A DNA stretch of 19,173 nucleotides from JALYUA01 sp038253555 (GTDB lineage: Bacteria; Acidobacteriota; Thermoanaerobaculia; UBA5066; Gp7-AA6). Under the pieces are notes generated by a model, which did not search any database, was not told where the DNA came from, and saw only the letters and a program-made list of their open reading frames with translations. A program made the translations under genes and the position numbers. How positions within the stretch are numbered: the first letter of the stretch is position 1; each line of letters begins with the position of its first letter. Below, piece by piece: positions 8,723 to 16,094 of the stretch. The stretch lies in contig JBBSGZ010000075.1 of NCBI GenBank assembly GCA_038253555.1, positions 1-19,173 of the forward strand, written 5' to 3'.

Positions 8723-9478
8723 CTAAACGGAGGCTTCGGGGAAATTATTCTCCGGCTTCCGGGCCCCGTTGACGGGTTCCGCTGGGGGCCTTCCTCCCTC
8801 ATCCTCGTATGCCAGGCAGCACATGAGCCGGCCGCACATCCCTGAGATTTTGGAAGGGTTTAGGGAGAGATTCTGGTTCTTGGCCATCTTGATCGTGACG
8901 GGGTGAAAGCCCTTCAGAAAGGTGGAGCAGCAGAGGGTAATCCCGCACGGGCCGAGGCCCCCCCGCATCTTGGTCTCGTCCCGGGGTCCGACCTGGCGCA
9001 TCTCGATGCGGGTCGGGTATTTGACAGCGAGGTCCGCCACCAGCTTCCGGTAGTCGACACGGGTCTCCGACGTGTAGAAAACCGTGTACTTCCGGGCGTC
9101 GAAACTTTCCTCGGCCCTCACGATCTTCAAGGGCAGACGTTTCTCGGAGGCGAGCTCGCGGGTATCCGCGTAAAAGCGCGTCTCCCGGTCGACTTTGCCC
9201 TGGTAGCTCGTGAGGTCCGCCTCCGTGGCCACCCGGACGAGGCGACGGGCCTCCCGGAGCTGACACTGCTTCACGATCAGCGGGTGGAGGGTAGACACCT
9301 GGCCGTACTCGAGCCCCAGGTCGCCCTCGACGATGACCCTCTGACCCTTCTGCAGGGTCGCACCGGCTGTCTCGCAGAAAACGACCCGCCCGTCCTCGTG
9401 TTCGTTGATCCGGATGCCGACGTAGTGGCCTCCAGGATTAAAAGAGTTACCGGTGGTGCAGCCGCCACAACCAGACAT
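8723..9478 (-). CDS. ricT: RicT/YaaT-family PSP1-domain protein
   Basis: The 251-residue product belongs to the PSP1 C-terminal family (RicT, formerly YaaT). In Bacillus subtilis RicT joins RicA and RicF in a complex that carries iron-sulphur clusters and directs RNase Y to chosen mRNAs. The core runs from about 17 to 227, with LGPCGITLCCSTFLKGF (175-191) and SGMCGRLMCCLAYE (212-225). Both cysteine clusters have the same CX4CC spacing (C178/183/184 and C215/220/221) and match those that hold the clusters in the family. A CGGC motif at residues 4-7 is an addition. The ATG at 9476-9478 has GGAG five bases upstream; an open frame to 9565 lacks such a site. No ricA or ricF gene is in view. Confidence 0.9.
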   Translation of the reverse strand: MSGCGGCTTGNSFNPGGHYVGIRINEHEDGRVVFCETAGATLQKGQRVIVEGDLGLEYGQVSTLHPLIVKQCQLREARRLVRVATEADLTSYQGKVDRETRFYADTRELASEKRLPLKIVRAEESFDARKYTVFYTSETRVDYRKLVADLAVKYPTRIEMRQVGPRDETKMRGGLGPCGITLCCSTFLKGFHPVTIKMAKNQNLSLNPSKISGMCGRLMCCLAYEDEGGRPPAEPVNGARKPENNFPEASV

Positions 9479-9537
9479 TGGAACTCCGTAAAGCCTTACC
9501 TTAGCACGGCTTCCGTCGCCTTCGCTCACTGCGGGAC

Positions 9538-9703
9538 GTGCCTTCGCCGTGCGCGGCGAAGGCACCGGCGAACGGCTCGGCCGGATGCGGCCTCGACCGT
9601 TCGCCTCGTCCCTTCGTTCGCTTCGGCTCCCGCCCCGAGAGGCTCCTCCCTCCCTCTGGTCGGGAGACTCCTCTCGGGGCGAGCGTAGCCACCATCGTGG
9701 TGG
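9538..9703. repeat. Cluster of strong hairpins in a gene-free region
   Basis: The stretch from 9479 to 9822 holds no convincing gene. Within it are four successive inverted repeats. The first is 9538-9548 with 9555-9565 (11 bp perfect, GTGCCTTCGCC arm). The second is 9567-9575 with 9597-9605 (9 bp perfect, with an inner GGCC pair). The third is 9631-9642 with 9670-9681 (12 bp perfect, CGCCCCGAGAGG arm). The fourth is 9689-9694 with 9698-9703 (CCACCA/TGGTGG, 3-base loop). Such density suggests mosaic REP-like elements or a structured RNA upstream of ricT. No riboswitch family is recognised. Confidence 0.6.
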
Positions 9704-9716
9704 AGGCGCAGCTCTG

Positions 9717-9740
9717 CCCCTCGCCCCGCGCTCGGGGAGT
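9717..9740. repeat. Palindromic intergenic repeat, copy 3 (truncated)
   Basis: The core CCCCGCGCTCGGGGAG is identical to that at 355-370. The following AGGG and G-rich tail found in the other two copies are missing. At that point the sequence changes to TGTTCAGCCCGGACAG, the start of the tandem-repeat block, so the element appears to be interrupted there. Confidence 0.5.
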
Positions 9741-9813
9741 GTTCAGCCCGGACAGATGGTGGACAGGTGTTCGGGGACATGGTGGACGGGTGTTCGGAGA
9801 CATGGTGGACACA
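9740..9813. mobile_element. Relic insertion-sequence end with 23-base tandem repeats
   Basis: Two direct copies of a 23-base unit beginning ATGGTGGAC and ending GGTGTTCGGGGAC or GGTGTTCGGAGAC lie at 9756-9778 and 9779-9801, and a partial third starts at 9802. The block begins with TG at the break in palindromic repeat copy 3. Repeated GACATGGTGGACA units of this kind resemble the multiple terminal repeats of IS21-like or IS481-like elements. That resemblance is from memory, not a search. No transposase gene is present, so at most this is a solo end left by deletion. Confidence 0.4.
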
Positions 9814-9822
9814 CTGACGGCT

Positions 9823-10164
9823 TCAGGATTGAGGCGCCTCTGTCCCGCTCAGCCGGCCGATCAGCAATTTCACCAGGTTTTCCGCCGATGCGGCCGGGAG
9901 CCGGAAGGACGGCGGCTCGGTCTCGCCTCCTCCCTGGACAGTGAAGAAAGGCGGGGGGGCGGGATTGTCCTCCCGGATCTCACGGGCAATGGCGGCGTTC
10001 TCGGTTCCGGAGAGCAACAGGACCGCATCGACCCGCCGGTTCCGGCCCAGCTTTTCCAGTGCCTCTTCGGCGTCCCTCGCCCGAACGATCTCGACGGAAG
10101 GATGGCTGTCGAGCAGCGCCGCAAGTTCGGAGGAGTCCGGTGAGATCACCAGGATCGTGAACAT
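9823..10164 (-). CDS. Degenerate response-regulator receiver-like protein
   Basis: The 113-residue single-domain product follows the receiver layout: strand 1 FTILVISPDSS (2-12), helix 1, strand 2 VEIVRARDAEEALEKLG (24-40), strand 3 VDAVLLLSG (45-53), REIREDNPAPPPFFTVQ (61-77) and a final helix. The residues for phosphorylation are missing. The acidic pair after strand 1 is reduced to S8-P9-D10, the expected phospho-acceptor position is L51, and the conserved lysine after strand 4 is not found. It is therefore probably a pseudo-receiver working by protein contacts. Its ATG is 14 bases after the stop of the CAP-domain gene on the same strand, implying one transcript. The Shine-Dalgarno site is weak. 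The longer open frame upstream is a shadow of the CAP gene. Confidence 0.65.
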   Translation of the reverse strand: MFTILVISPDSSELAALLDSHPSVEIVRARDAEEALEKLGRNRRVDAVLLLSGTENAAIAREIREDNPAPPPFFTVQGGGETEPPSFRLPAASAENLVKLLIGRLSGTEAPQS

Positions 10165-10178
10165 TCGCAGGCCGGAGT

Positions 10179-11366
10179 TTAACGGCCGCGGCGTGAAACT
10201 TTTAAACGCGCGGACTTTGAAGCCGGCGGGACGGCCGCATCGGACAGCGGCCTTCCGCCGGGATCCGCGCGGTATTCCCTCTCCACCCAGATCGTCGCGC
10301 CGCCTCCGGGCTTCGGGCGTGAGCCCTCGCTCTGCACCAGGTAGAACTCGAACGTGTAGAGGCCTGGCCGGTCGGGAGCGAAGGGGAAGAGGAACTCGTG
10401 CCCGGGGAGGAGGCGTACCTTGTCGTCGGTCGTCATGCCGACCACCTGCACTCCCCGGACGCCCTCGGGAATGTACGCGAGGCCCGGCGGGGGATAGGAG
10501 TAACTCGTCCTGCCCGACGCCTGCTCGCGGGTCAGGGGCGAGGGCGGCTCCTCGCGGGCGATCGTCACGAAGCGCAGGCGCCAGTTCGCGGCAGGCTTCC
10601 CGGTGACGACGATGTCGGCGCCGCCCGACGGCGCGGCGGTCAGGGTGACGCGCTCCATCCGCCGGGTCAAAAACTCCTGCGACATCTGAAAACGCCCGCC
10701 CGCGACGGCGTAGCCCACGCCCACGTGCGTCGCCTCCGGGTCGAGGATCGTCACGCGGTGGCCGTCCGCCGGCGGCTTCTCCTCCATCATCTGTTCCTGG
10801 CCGGAGAGCGCGAGCGCGATGGTCGTTTCGGAAAACGTTGTCGCCGTCGTAATCCACGACACGGAGTTTTCCGAGTGCAGACCGAAGATGCCGGCAAAGC
10901 CGGTTCGCGCATAGGGCGGAACTCCGTCCATCAGGAAGTGCCCCCGGGTTTTCTCCTGGATCTGTCTCGCGCAGAACGTGTCGGCGACGCGCGCCGCCGC
11001 ATCGTCCCACCAGACCGGAGCGAGACCGAACCGGGCGCGGTCCGCGTTGATCCTGTCGAAGACAGCGGCCTTGACGGGATCTCCCGGGCGGGAGGGGTCG
11101 GGCGTTTTTTCCGTCAGAGGACCGTCGAGCCGCGGGGCGAGGACCCTCAACGACCGGCGCGAGGCGGCGGCCGTCCATCCCGCGGACTCGGAGACCGCGC
11201 ACGCGAGCGTCAATGCGACGAACACCGCGGCGGTGCAGCGCCCGGCGAGGCGGACGCCCCGCCTCCGCGCGGCAGGGTCCGCGCTCCGTTTCGGAGGTTC
11301 CAGGCCCGTAGTGAGATCATCACCGCTGCCCGGTAGAACCGGACGAGAATCCGCTCCAGGGTTCAT
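10179..11366 (-). CDS. Exported or membrane-anchored CAP-domain (SCP/PR1-like) protein
   Basis: From the ATG at 11364-11366 the product is 395 residues. A basic N-terminal region of about 36 residues leads into one hydrophobic helix (about 40-60), so it is exported or anchored facing the periplasm. The CAP domain follows (about 98-235): VFDRINADRARFGLAPV, TRGHFLMDG with a candidate His, LHSEN with His-Glu, and HRVTILDPEATHVGVGYA, giving the conserved His and Glu residues of the CAP cavity. The last 150 residues look like beta-sandwich structure without a recognised family. A TTG at 11378 with an AGGG site 6 bases upstream would add four residues. Bacterial CAP proteins have mostly unknown roles. 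It is divergent from the mutase gene, with about 65 bases between. Confidence 0.8.
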   Translation of the reverse strand: MNPGADSRPVLPGSGDDLTTGLEPPKRSADPAARRRGVRLAGRCTAAVFVALTLACAVSESAGWTAAASRRSLRVLAPRLDGPLTEKTPDPSRPGDPVKAAVFDRINADRARFGLAPVWWDDAAARVADTFCARQIQEKTRGHFLMDGVPPYARTGFAGIFGLHSENSVSWITTATTFSETTIALALSGQEQMMEEKPPADGHRVTILDPEATHVGVGYAVAGGRFQMSQEFLTRRMERVTLTAAPSGGADIVVTGKPAANWRLRFVTIAREEPPSPLTREQASGRTSYSYPPPGLAYIPEGVRGVQVVGMTTDDKVRLLPGHEFLFPFAPDRPGLYTFEFYLVQSEGSRPKPGGGATIWVEREYRADPGGRPLSDAAVPPASKSARLKVSRRGR

Positions 11367-11431
11367 CGGCCACGGCAACGCAGGCCCTGGCCGTCTCCTT
11401 CCCGATCCCTGCGAAGCATGAGGGGAGCACG

Positions 11432-12823
11432 ATGGTGTCGATTCGATTTGGAACCTCCGGTTGGCGGGCCATTCTCGCCGAGGAGTTCACCTTTGGAAAC
11501 GCGCGCCGCGTGATCGCCGCGATCGCGCGGACCCTCGAGGCGGAGGGGCGGAAGGGGGAGCTCGTGCTCGTCGGGTACGACACCCGGTTCCTGGCCGGAC
11601 GGTTCGCCGCCGAGGCCGCTCGCATCCTGCAGACGGCCGGTTTTCAGGCAGAAATGTCCAGCCGGCCGATCCCCACGCCCGTGCTTGCGTTCGAGATCCG
11701 CCGCCGGCGCGCGGCCGGAGGGGTGAATTTCACGGCGAGTCACAATCCGCCGCAGTATCTCGGAATCAAATTCTCGACCTCCGACGGCGCGCCCGCGCTT
11801 CCCGAGATCACCTCGCGCATCGAGGCGTTTCTCGCCGAGATCCCCGAGATGCCGCCGCCCGCGCCGGAACGCGTCGCCGAGTTCGACCCGGTGCCCGCAT
11901 ATCTCGAGGATCTCGGCGGGAAAGTGCGTGGCGACGACGTCGCCCGCGGAAACCCGCGTTTCTCGGTCGATTTCCGGTTCGGTACGTCAGCGGGCTTTCT
12001 GGACGGCTACCTGAACGGCTGCGGAACGCAGGTCGAAGCGCTGAATGCGAAACCCGACCCGCTCTTCGGCGGACAGTCGCCCCAGTGCGGGGAACGGGAG
12101 CTGGTCGGGCTCGCGCGCGCCGTCGTCGCGAACGGCTCCCGCCTCGGCCTCTCGTGTGACGGGGATGCGGACCGGTTCGGGATCTGCGACGAGGCCGGCG
12201 CCTACATCCAGCCGAACGACATCCTCGCCCTGCTGGCCAACGATTTTCTCGGGAGGAAGGGGCGCCGAGGAGGGATCGCGCGGAGCGTCGCGACCACGCA
12301 CGCGCTCGATGCGATCGCGGCGAAGTACGGGGTCCCGCTCTATGAAACACCGGTCGGCTTCAAGTACATCGGCGAGAAGCTGATCGCGGGGGAGATCCTG
12401 CTCGGAGGCGAGGAAAGCGCGGGCCTGACGGTCGAGGGGCACGTTCCCGAGAAGGACGGCATTCTCGCGGATCTCTTAGTCGCCGAGATGGTCGGAGCCA
12501 CGGGCAAGACGCCGGGCGAGCTTTCCCGGGACCTCGCGGCGGACATCGGCCTGTTTATTTCCCGCCGGGTCGACGTGCCGCTTTCGCCCGAAGCGCGCGA
12601 GGCCCTCGCCCGCCGCCGCGCCGAGCCGCCGGAGAGCCTCGCGGGGATCCGCGTGGCGTCGGTGAACCTGCTGGACGGAATGAAGTTGATTTTCTCGGAC
12701 GGTTCGTGGATTCTGGTTCGAGAATCCGGGACCGAGCCAGTGGCGCGGGTCTACGTCGAGGCCAGCTCGGTGCAGGAGGTCGCCGCCCTGACAGAGGCCG
12801 CGCAGGACCTCCTGAAGGCGTGA
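11432..12823 (+). CDS. Phosphoglucomutase/phosphomannomutase family enzyme
   Basis: The enzyme interconverts hexose-6-phosphate and hexose-1-phosphate through a phosphoserine, in the cytoplasm. The 463-residue product has all four alpha-D-phosphohexomutase signatures: FGTSGWRA (6-13); the active-site serine loop TASHNPPQYLGIK (101-113, S103); the metal site DGDADRFG (243-250); the sugar-specificity loop GGEESAGL (325-332); and the phosphate-binding RESGTEPVARVY (430-441). The GGEES loop favours a phosphogluco/phosphomannomutase over glucosamine mutase GlmM, which usually has GEQSGH. GAGGGGAG lies just before the ATG. Twenty bases separate it from enolase, so the two are probably in one transcript. 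Its product could feed nucleotide-sugar synthesis for the nearby glycosyltransferases. Confidence 0.93.
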   Translation: MVSIRFGTSGWRAILAEEFTFGNARRVIAAIARTLEAEGRKGELVLVGYDTRFLAGRFAAEAARILQTAGFQAEMSSRPIPTPVLAFEIRRRRAAGGVNFTASHNPPQYLGIKFSTSDGAPALPEITSRIEAFLAEIPEMPPPAPERVAEFDPVPAYLEDLGGKVRGDDVARGNPRFSVDFRFGTSAGFLDGYLNGCGTQVEALNAKPDPLFGGQSPQCGERELVGLARAVVANGSRLGLSCDGDADRFGICDEAGAYIQPNDILALLANDFLGRKGRRGGIARSVATTHALDAIAAKYGVPLYETPVGFKYIGEKLIAGEILLGGEESAGLTVEGHVPEKDGILADLLVAEMVGATGKTPGELSRDLAADIGLFISRRVDVPLSPEAREALARRRAEPPESLAGIRVASVNLLDGMKLIFSDGSWILVRESGTEPVARVYVEASSVQEVAALTEAAQDLLKA

Positions 12824-12843
12824 AGTGAAGGAGTGATGCGGCC

Positions 12844-14124
12844 TTGAGCTTTCTGATCGAAGGTGTCCTGGGGCGCGAGATCCTGGACTCGCGAGGAAAT
12901 CCGACGGTCGAAGTCGAGGTCCTGCTCTCCGGAGGAGCGACGGGGAGAGCCGGCGTGCCCTCCGGCGCGTCCACCGGCGAGCGGGAAGCGCTCGAGCTTC
13001 GCGACGGCGACGCGAGACGCTACGCGGGCAAGGGCGTGCTCCAGGCCGTCGCGAACGTCAACGGAGAGATCGCCGGCGAGGTGCAGGGCACGGATGCGCG
13101 AGACCAGGTGCTGATCGACCGGATCTTAGTCGAGCTCGACGGGACGCCGAACAAGGGACGCCTCGGCGCCAACGCGATCCTCGGCGTCTCGATGGCGGTC
13201 GCCCGCGCCGCAGCCGAGGCGTCGGGGCTGCCGCTGTACCGCTACCTCGGCGGAGCTTCCGCGCGCACGCTTCCGGTCCCGATGATGAACGTCATCAACG
13301 GTGGAGTTCACGCCGACAACCGTCTCGATCCCCAGGAATTCATGGTCTGCCCGATCGGATTCGACAGCTTCACGGAGGCGCTCCGCGCCGGGGTCGAGAT
13401 CTTTCACGTGCTCAAGTCGAAGCTCAAAAAGAAGGGCCTTTCGACCGCCGTCGGGGACGAAGGGGGCTTCGCCCCCGATATCGGCTCGTCGCGCGAGGCG
13501 CTCGACCTCCTGATGTCCGCGATCGAATCCGCCGAGTACCGCCCCGGGCGCGACGTCGTCCTCGCGCTCGATCCCGCCGCGTCCGAGTTCTTCCAGAAGG
13601 GGAAGTACGTGATGGCGGGGGAGAAGAAGACGTTTTCGCCCGAGCAGATGGTCGCGTACTGGGCGGACCTCGCCGCGGACTATCCGATCGCGTCGATCGA
13701 GGACGGTCTCGCCGAGGGAGACCGGAAGGGCTGGAAGCTGGTCACCCGCGAGCTCGGCGACAAGATTCTTCTCATCGGCGATGACCTGTTCGTGACGACT
13801 CCCGCGATTCTCGCGGAGGGCATTTCCGACGGGATCGCCAACGCGCTTCTCGTCAAGCTGAACCAGGTGGGTACGGTGACCGAAACGCTCGAGGCGGTCC
13901 GCATGGCGCAGACCAATGGGTACCGCACGGTGGTGTCGCATCGCTCGGGAGAGACCTGCGACGACACCATCGCCGACCTCGCGGTGGCGGTCAACAGCGG
14001 GCTCATCAAGACCGGCTCCGCGTGCCGGGGCGAGCGCCTCGCAAAGTACAACCGGCTTCTCGTGATCGAGGAAGAGCTCGGCGCCGCCGGCGTGTTCGCC
14101 GGGAGATCGGCTTTTCCGGTATGA
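12844..14124 (+). CDS. eno: Enolase (phosphopyruvate hydratase)
   Basis: Enolase converts 2-phosphoglycerate to phosphoenolpyruvate in glycolysis. The 426-residue product has the normal length. Visible sites are REILDSRGNPTVEVEV (11-26), SGASTGEREALELRDG (40-55), NGGVHADN (152-159, catalytic His156), the general-acid loop VGDEGGFAPD (203-212, Glu206), metal ligands Asp243, Glu286 and Asp313, VKLNQVGT (337-344, catalytic Lys338) and SHRSGET (365-371). After SHRSGET the common Glu-Asp is Cys-Asp here. The start is TTG, with AAGGAG 10 bases upstream; the ATG at 12836 is out of frame. The stop overlaps the next start as ATGA. Confidence 0.98.
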   Translation: MSFLIEGVLGREILDSRGNPTVEVEVLLSGGATGRAGVPSGASTGEREALELRDGDARRYAGKGVLQAVANVNGEIAGEVQGTDARDQVLIDRILVELDGTPNKGRLGANAILGVSMAVARAAAEASGLPLYRYLGGASARTLPVPMMNVINGGVHADNRLDPQEFMVCPIGFDSFTEALRAGVEIFHVLKSKLKKKGLSTAVGDEGGFAPDIGSSREALDLLMSAIESAEYRPGRDVVLALDPAASEFFQKGKYVMAGEKKTFSPEQMVAYWADLAADYPIASIEDGLAEGDRKGWKLVTRELGDKILLIGDDLFVTTPAILAEGISDGIANALLVKLNQVGTVTETLEAVRMAQTNGYRTVVSHRSGETCDDTIADLAVAVNSGLIKTGSACRGERLAKYNRLLVIEEELGAAGVFAGRSAFPV

Positions 14125-14519
14125 GAGAGGCTCCCCCTCCGCCGCGCACGCCACGTCCGTTCCTGACGTTCTTCGCCTCGCTCGCCTGTTCCTCGGTGGT
14201 CCTCGGAATGCTGCTCCTCTGGGATCACAAGGTCCTGGATCTCCACAACGCGCGGGAGGACGTCAAGAGGCTCGACGTGCAGATCGCGGAGCGCGCCGCG
14301 GAAAACAACGAGCTTCGCCTCGCGATCGAGGCGGCGACCCGGCACCAGTTTCCCGCCGAAAGAGTCGCTCGAGAAGAGCTTCACCTGGTGCACCCGGAAG
14401 ATCTCGTCCTCCTGTATCCTCCCGGTTCCCTTTCGGCCAGGAAGGACCCGCGTCCCTCGGATTTCCGGCCGGTGCGTTCCCAGCCTCCACCGGCCGCCGA
14501 ACGCCCGAAAGCCCGCTGA
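14121..14519 (+). CDS. FtsB/DivIC-like septum formation initiator
   Basis: The 132-residue bitopic membrane protein has a short Pro/Arg-rich cytoplasmic start, one transmembrane helix (about 13-34), then a periplasmic coiled coil (about 38-70) and the family's conserved end (ERVAREELHLVHPEDLVLLYPP). FtsB and DivIC proteins link FtsL to FtsQ or DivIB in the cell-division complex. The C-terminal tail of about 35 residues is Pro/Arg-rich and probably disordered. The ATG overlaps the eno stop as ATGA, indicating translational coupling; eno next to an ftsB/divIC gene is a recurrent order in bacteria. The family is fairly sure; whether it is the main FtsB is not shown. Confidence 0.82.
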   Translation: MREAPPPPRTPRPFLTFFASLACSSVVLGMLLLWDHKVLDLHNAREDVKRLDVQIAERAAENNELRLAIEAATRHQFPAERVAREELHLVHPEDLVLLYPPGSLSARKDPRPSDFRPVRSQPPPAAERPKAR

Positions 14520-14530
14520 TCGGTCGGCGG

Positions 14531-14550
14531 AACGGCGAGGATCGCCCGTT
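14531..14550. terminator. Possible hairpin between converging ftsB-like and kinase genes
   Basis: AACGGCGA (14531-14538) pairs with TCGCCCGTT (14542-14550), giving 8 bp with one bulged C and a 3-base loop. It fills the 58-base gap between two converging genes. There is no T tract, so it is only a weak candidate. Confidence 0.25.
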
Positions 14551-14577
14551 GCCAATCTCCGACCAGCTTCCCGGGCG

Positions 14578-15849
14578 CTATCGGGCGCGGCGGTCCGCGA
14601 GCGGATGGGGTTCGGGCAGGCAGTGGCGCGGAAGATCGATCGAGAAGACGCATCCAACCCCGGCGATGTTTCGGACGCTCAAGGTCCCCCCGTTTGCCTG
14701 AACACTGTCCCGGGAGATTGAGAGTCCGAGTCCCAGTCCGGTTTTGTCCGAGCCGCCCTGCGTAAAGGGGATAAACAAACCCTCCGGATCGCCCGGCGGG
14801 AGCCCGCCGCAGTGGTCCGACACATCGATCCGGACGCGATCGTCGGCGGCATGTGCGGTCAGCGTGACTTCCGTGCGAGGGCGTGTGAACTTGAATGCAT
14901 TCTGGAGCAGGTTTCCGACGGCCGAGAACAGCAGGTCCCGGTCGGCGTCGATTGCCAGTCGGGGTTCCACCGGGGAGACCGTAAGCGGGCATTCCTTCAT
15001 CTGGGCCTCGAGAGACGCGGACAGCTTAATGTCGACGATGAAATCGGAGAGCGAAAACACCTCGCGTCTGGAGGGAATCCCGGCGGTGATTCGGACCTCG
15101 GACAGGGATTGATCGATCAGGTGGCGCATCCCCACGAGACTCCGGTCGAGCACGGCGCCGGTCGCGCCGCCCAATTTCACGTTCGCCGCTTTGATGGCGG
15201 CGATCGCGAGGGTGGCGGAATTCAAAAGGTTGCGAAGCTCGTGGGCCAGGAACCCGAGCCGCTCATTCAAGGCGTGGGCCTGCTTGGTCTGAGAGATCAG
15301 GTCGCGGTGAAGGTTGTATTCGGAGACGGCGGCCGCAATGGCGCCGTCGAGGCAACGGAGGAGAGTTCGGAGCTCGTCCGCGGCGATCGGCTCATCCTTC
15401 TCGAAGGCGAGATCGGTGATCGCCTCGCGGAGATCGCCATAGTTGTGAACGACCTCCTCCACCGTGAATCCGTCGTGTAATGACTTACGGCCGTGCCGCG
15501 CCGCCCCTTCCGCGACCTCCGATAAATCTGCCTCGGTGCCGTCGGAACCCGAAGGACCCGGGCCCCCGCGGCCGGGCACGGGCTCCGGCGCCCGCTCCCT
15601 CTGGAGAGTCCGGATGAGCTGATCGAGGAGAAGTGAGATTCCGTGCTCGACCTCGGTTTCCGTCGACCCGGGGGAGAGCCTCCTGCCGCTCCTCGACCGG
15701 CAACGCGCGATCAGCTCGGCTCTGTGCAGTGTCAGGAATTCGTGCAGCATGGGCAAATCGCAGGCGGGGTGGCGCCGTCCTCCGGTTTCGAGCAGTTCCG
15801 AAAGTTCGTGAATGTGAGCCCGACCGCGACGGTGGGCGCTCCCAGCCAC
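14578..15849 (-). CDS. Orphan soluble histidine kinase with RsbRD_N-like sensor region
   Basis: The 423-residue kinase has no membrane segment. Its N-terminal half (about 35-183) resembles the RsbRD N-terminal domain: FLTLHRAELIARCRSR, the middle GFTVEEVVHNYGDLREAITDL (127-147) and SEYNLHRD. The HisKA helix has LAHELRNLLNSATLA with phospho-acceptor His203. The ATPase domain has the N box VGNLLQNAFKFT (311-322), a slightly unusual G1 box SDHCGGLPPG (344-353), and the G2 box TGLGLGLSISRDSV (370-383). The GTG start at 15847-15849 has GAGGAG four bases upstream, better than the later ATG at 15750. No partner response regulator is adjacent. The signal and target are unknown; the reduced receiver at 9823 lacks an acceptor and is not an obvious partner. 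Confidence 0.9.
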   Translation of the reverse strand: MAGSAHRRGRAHIHELSELLETGGRRHPACDLPMLHEFLTLHRAELIARCRSRSGRRLSPGSTETEVEHGISLLLDQLIRTLQRERAPEPVPGRGGPGPSGSDGTEADLSEVAEGAARHGRKSLHDGFTVEEVVHNYGDLREAITDLAFEKDEPIAADELRTLLRCLDGAIAAAVSEYNLHRDLISQTKQAHALNERLGFLAHELRNLLNSATLAIAAIKAANVKLGGATGAVLDRSLVGMRHLIDQSLSEVRITAGIPSRREVFSLSDFIVDIKLSASLEAQMKECPLTVSPVEPRLAIDADRDLLFSAVGNLLQNAFKFTRPRTEVTLTAHAADDRVRIDVSDHCGGLPPGDPEGLFIPFTQGGSDKTGLGLGLSISRDSVQANGGTLSVRNIAGVGCVFSIDLPRHCLPEPHPLADRRAR

Positions 15850-16094
15850 GTTTCTCCTCAGAGAGATTTCCGAAAGTGTACCGTGAGCGTCCGCTGGCGT
15901 ACAGAGCGTCCGTTAAGCCGGCAGGCGTCGAATCGGCGCCCTGATTCCGCGATCGTCCGGTTTCAACGCGAAAATGCCCTTCTGAGGAACCTGCAGAGGT
16001 GGATGAGCGAGGCCACCGGTCGGAATCGCATCGCCCGAACCCACGTGATCGCATCGCTGTGCCTCGCTTCCGGGGTCGGTCGTAACATCGCGGA

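Noticed and set aside
9479..9565. 29-residue N-terminal extension of RicT
   Set aside because: No ribosome-binding site supports the earlier start, it runs into the hairpin block, and the ATG at 9478 has GGAG at good spacing.
9750..9813. CRISPR array
   Set aside because: The 23-base units are directly adjacent with no spacers and no cas genes are present.
8309..9813. Horizontally acquired island
   Set aside because: An IS-like relic is present, but base composition and codon use of the neighbouring genes look like the rest of the window by eye, and there is no integrase or attachment site.
9823..10164. Response-regulator partner for the histidine kinase at 14578
   Set aside because: The acceptor aspartate is absent, so phosphotransfer is not expected, and the genes are more than 4 kb apart.
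9823..11202. Single 459-residue minus-strand gene
   Set aside because: Only the last 113 residues are protein-like; the upstream part is a shifted shadow of the CAP-domain gene, whose own frame is intact.
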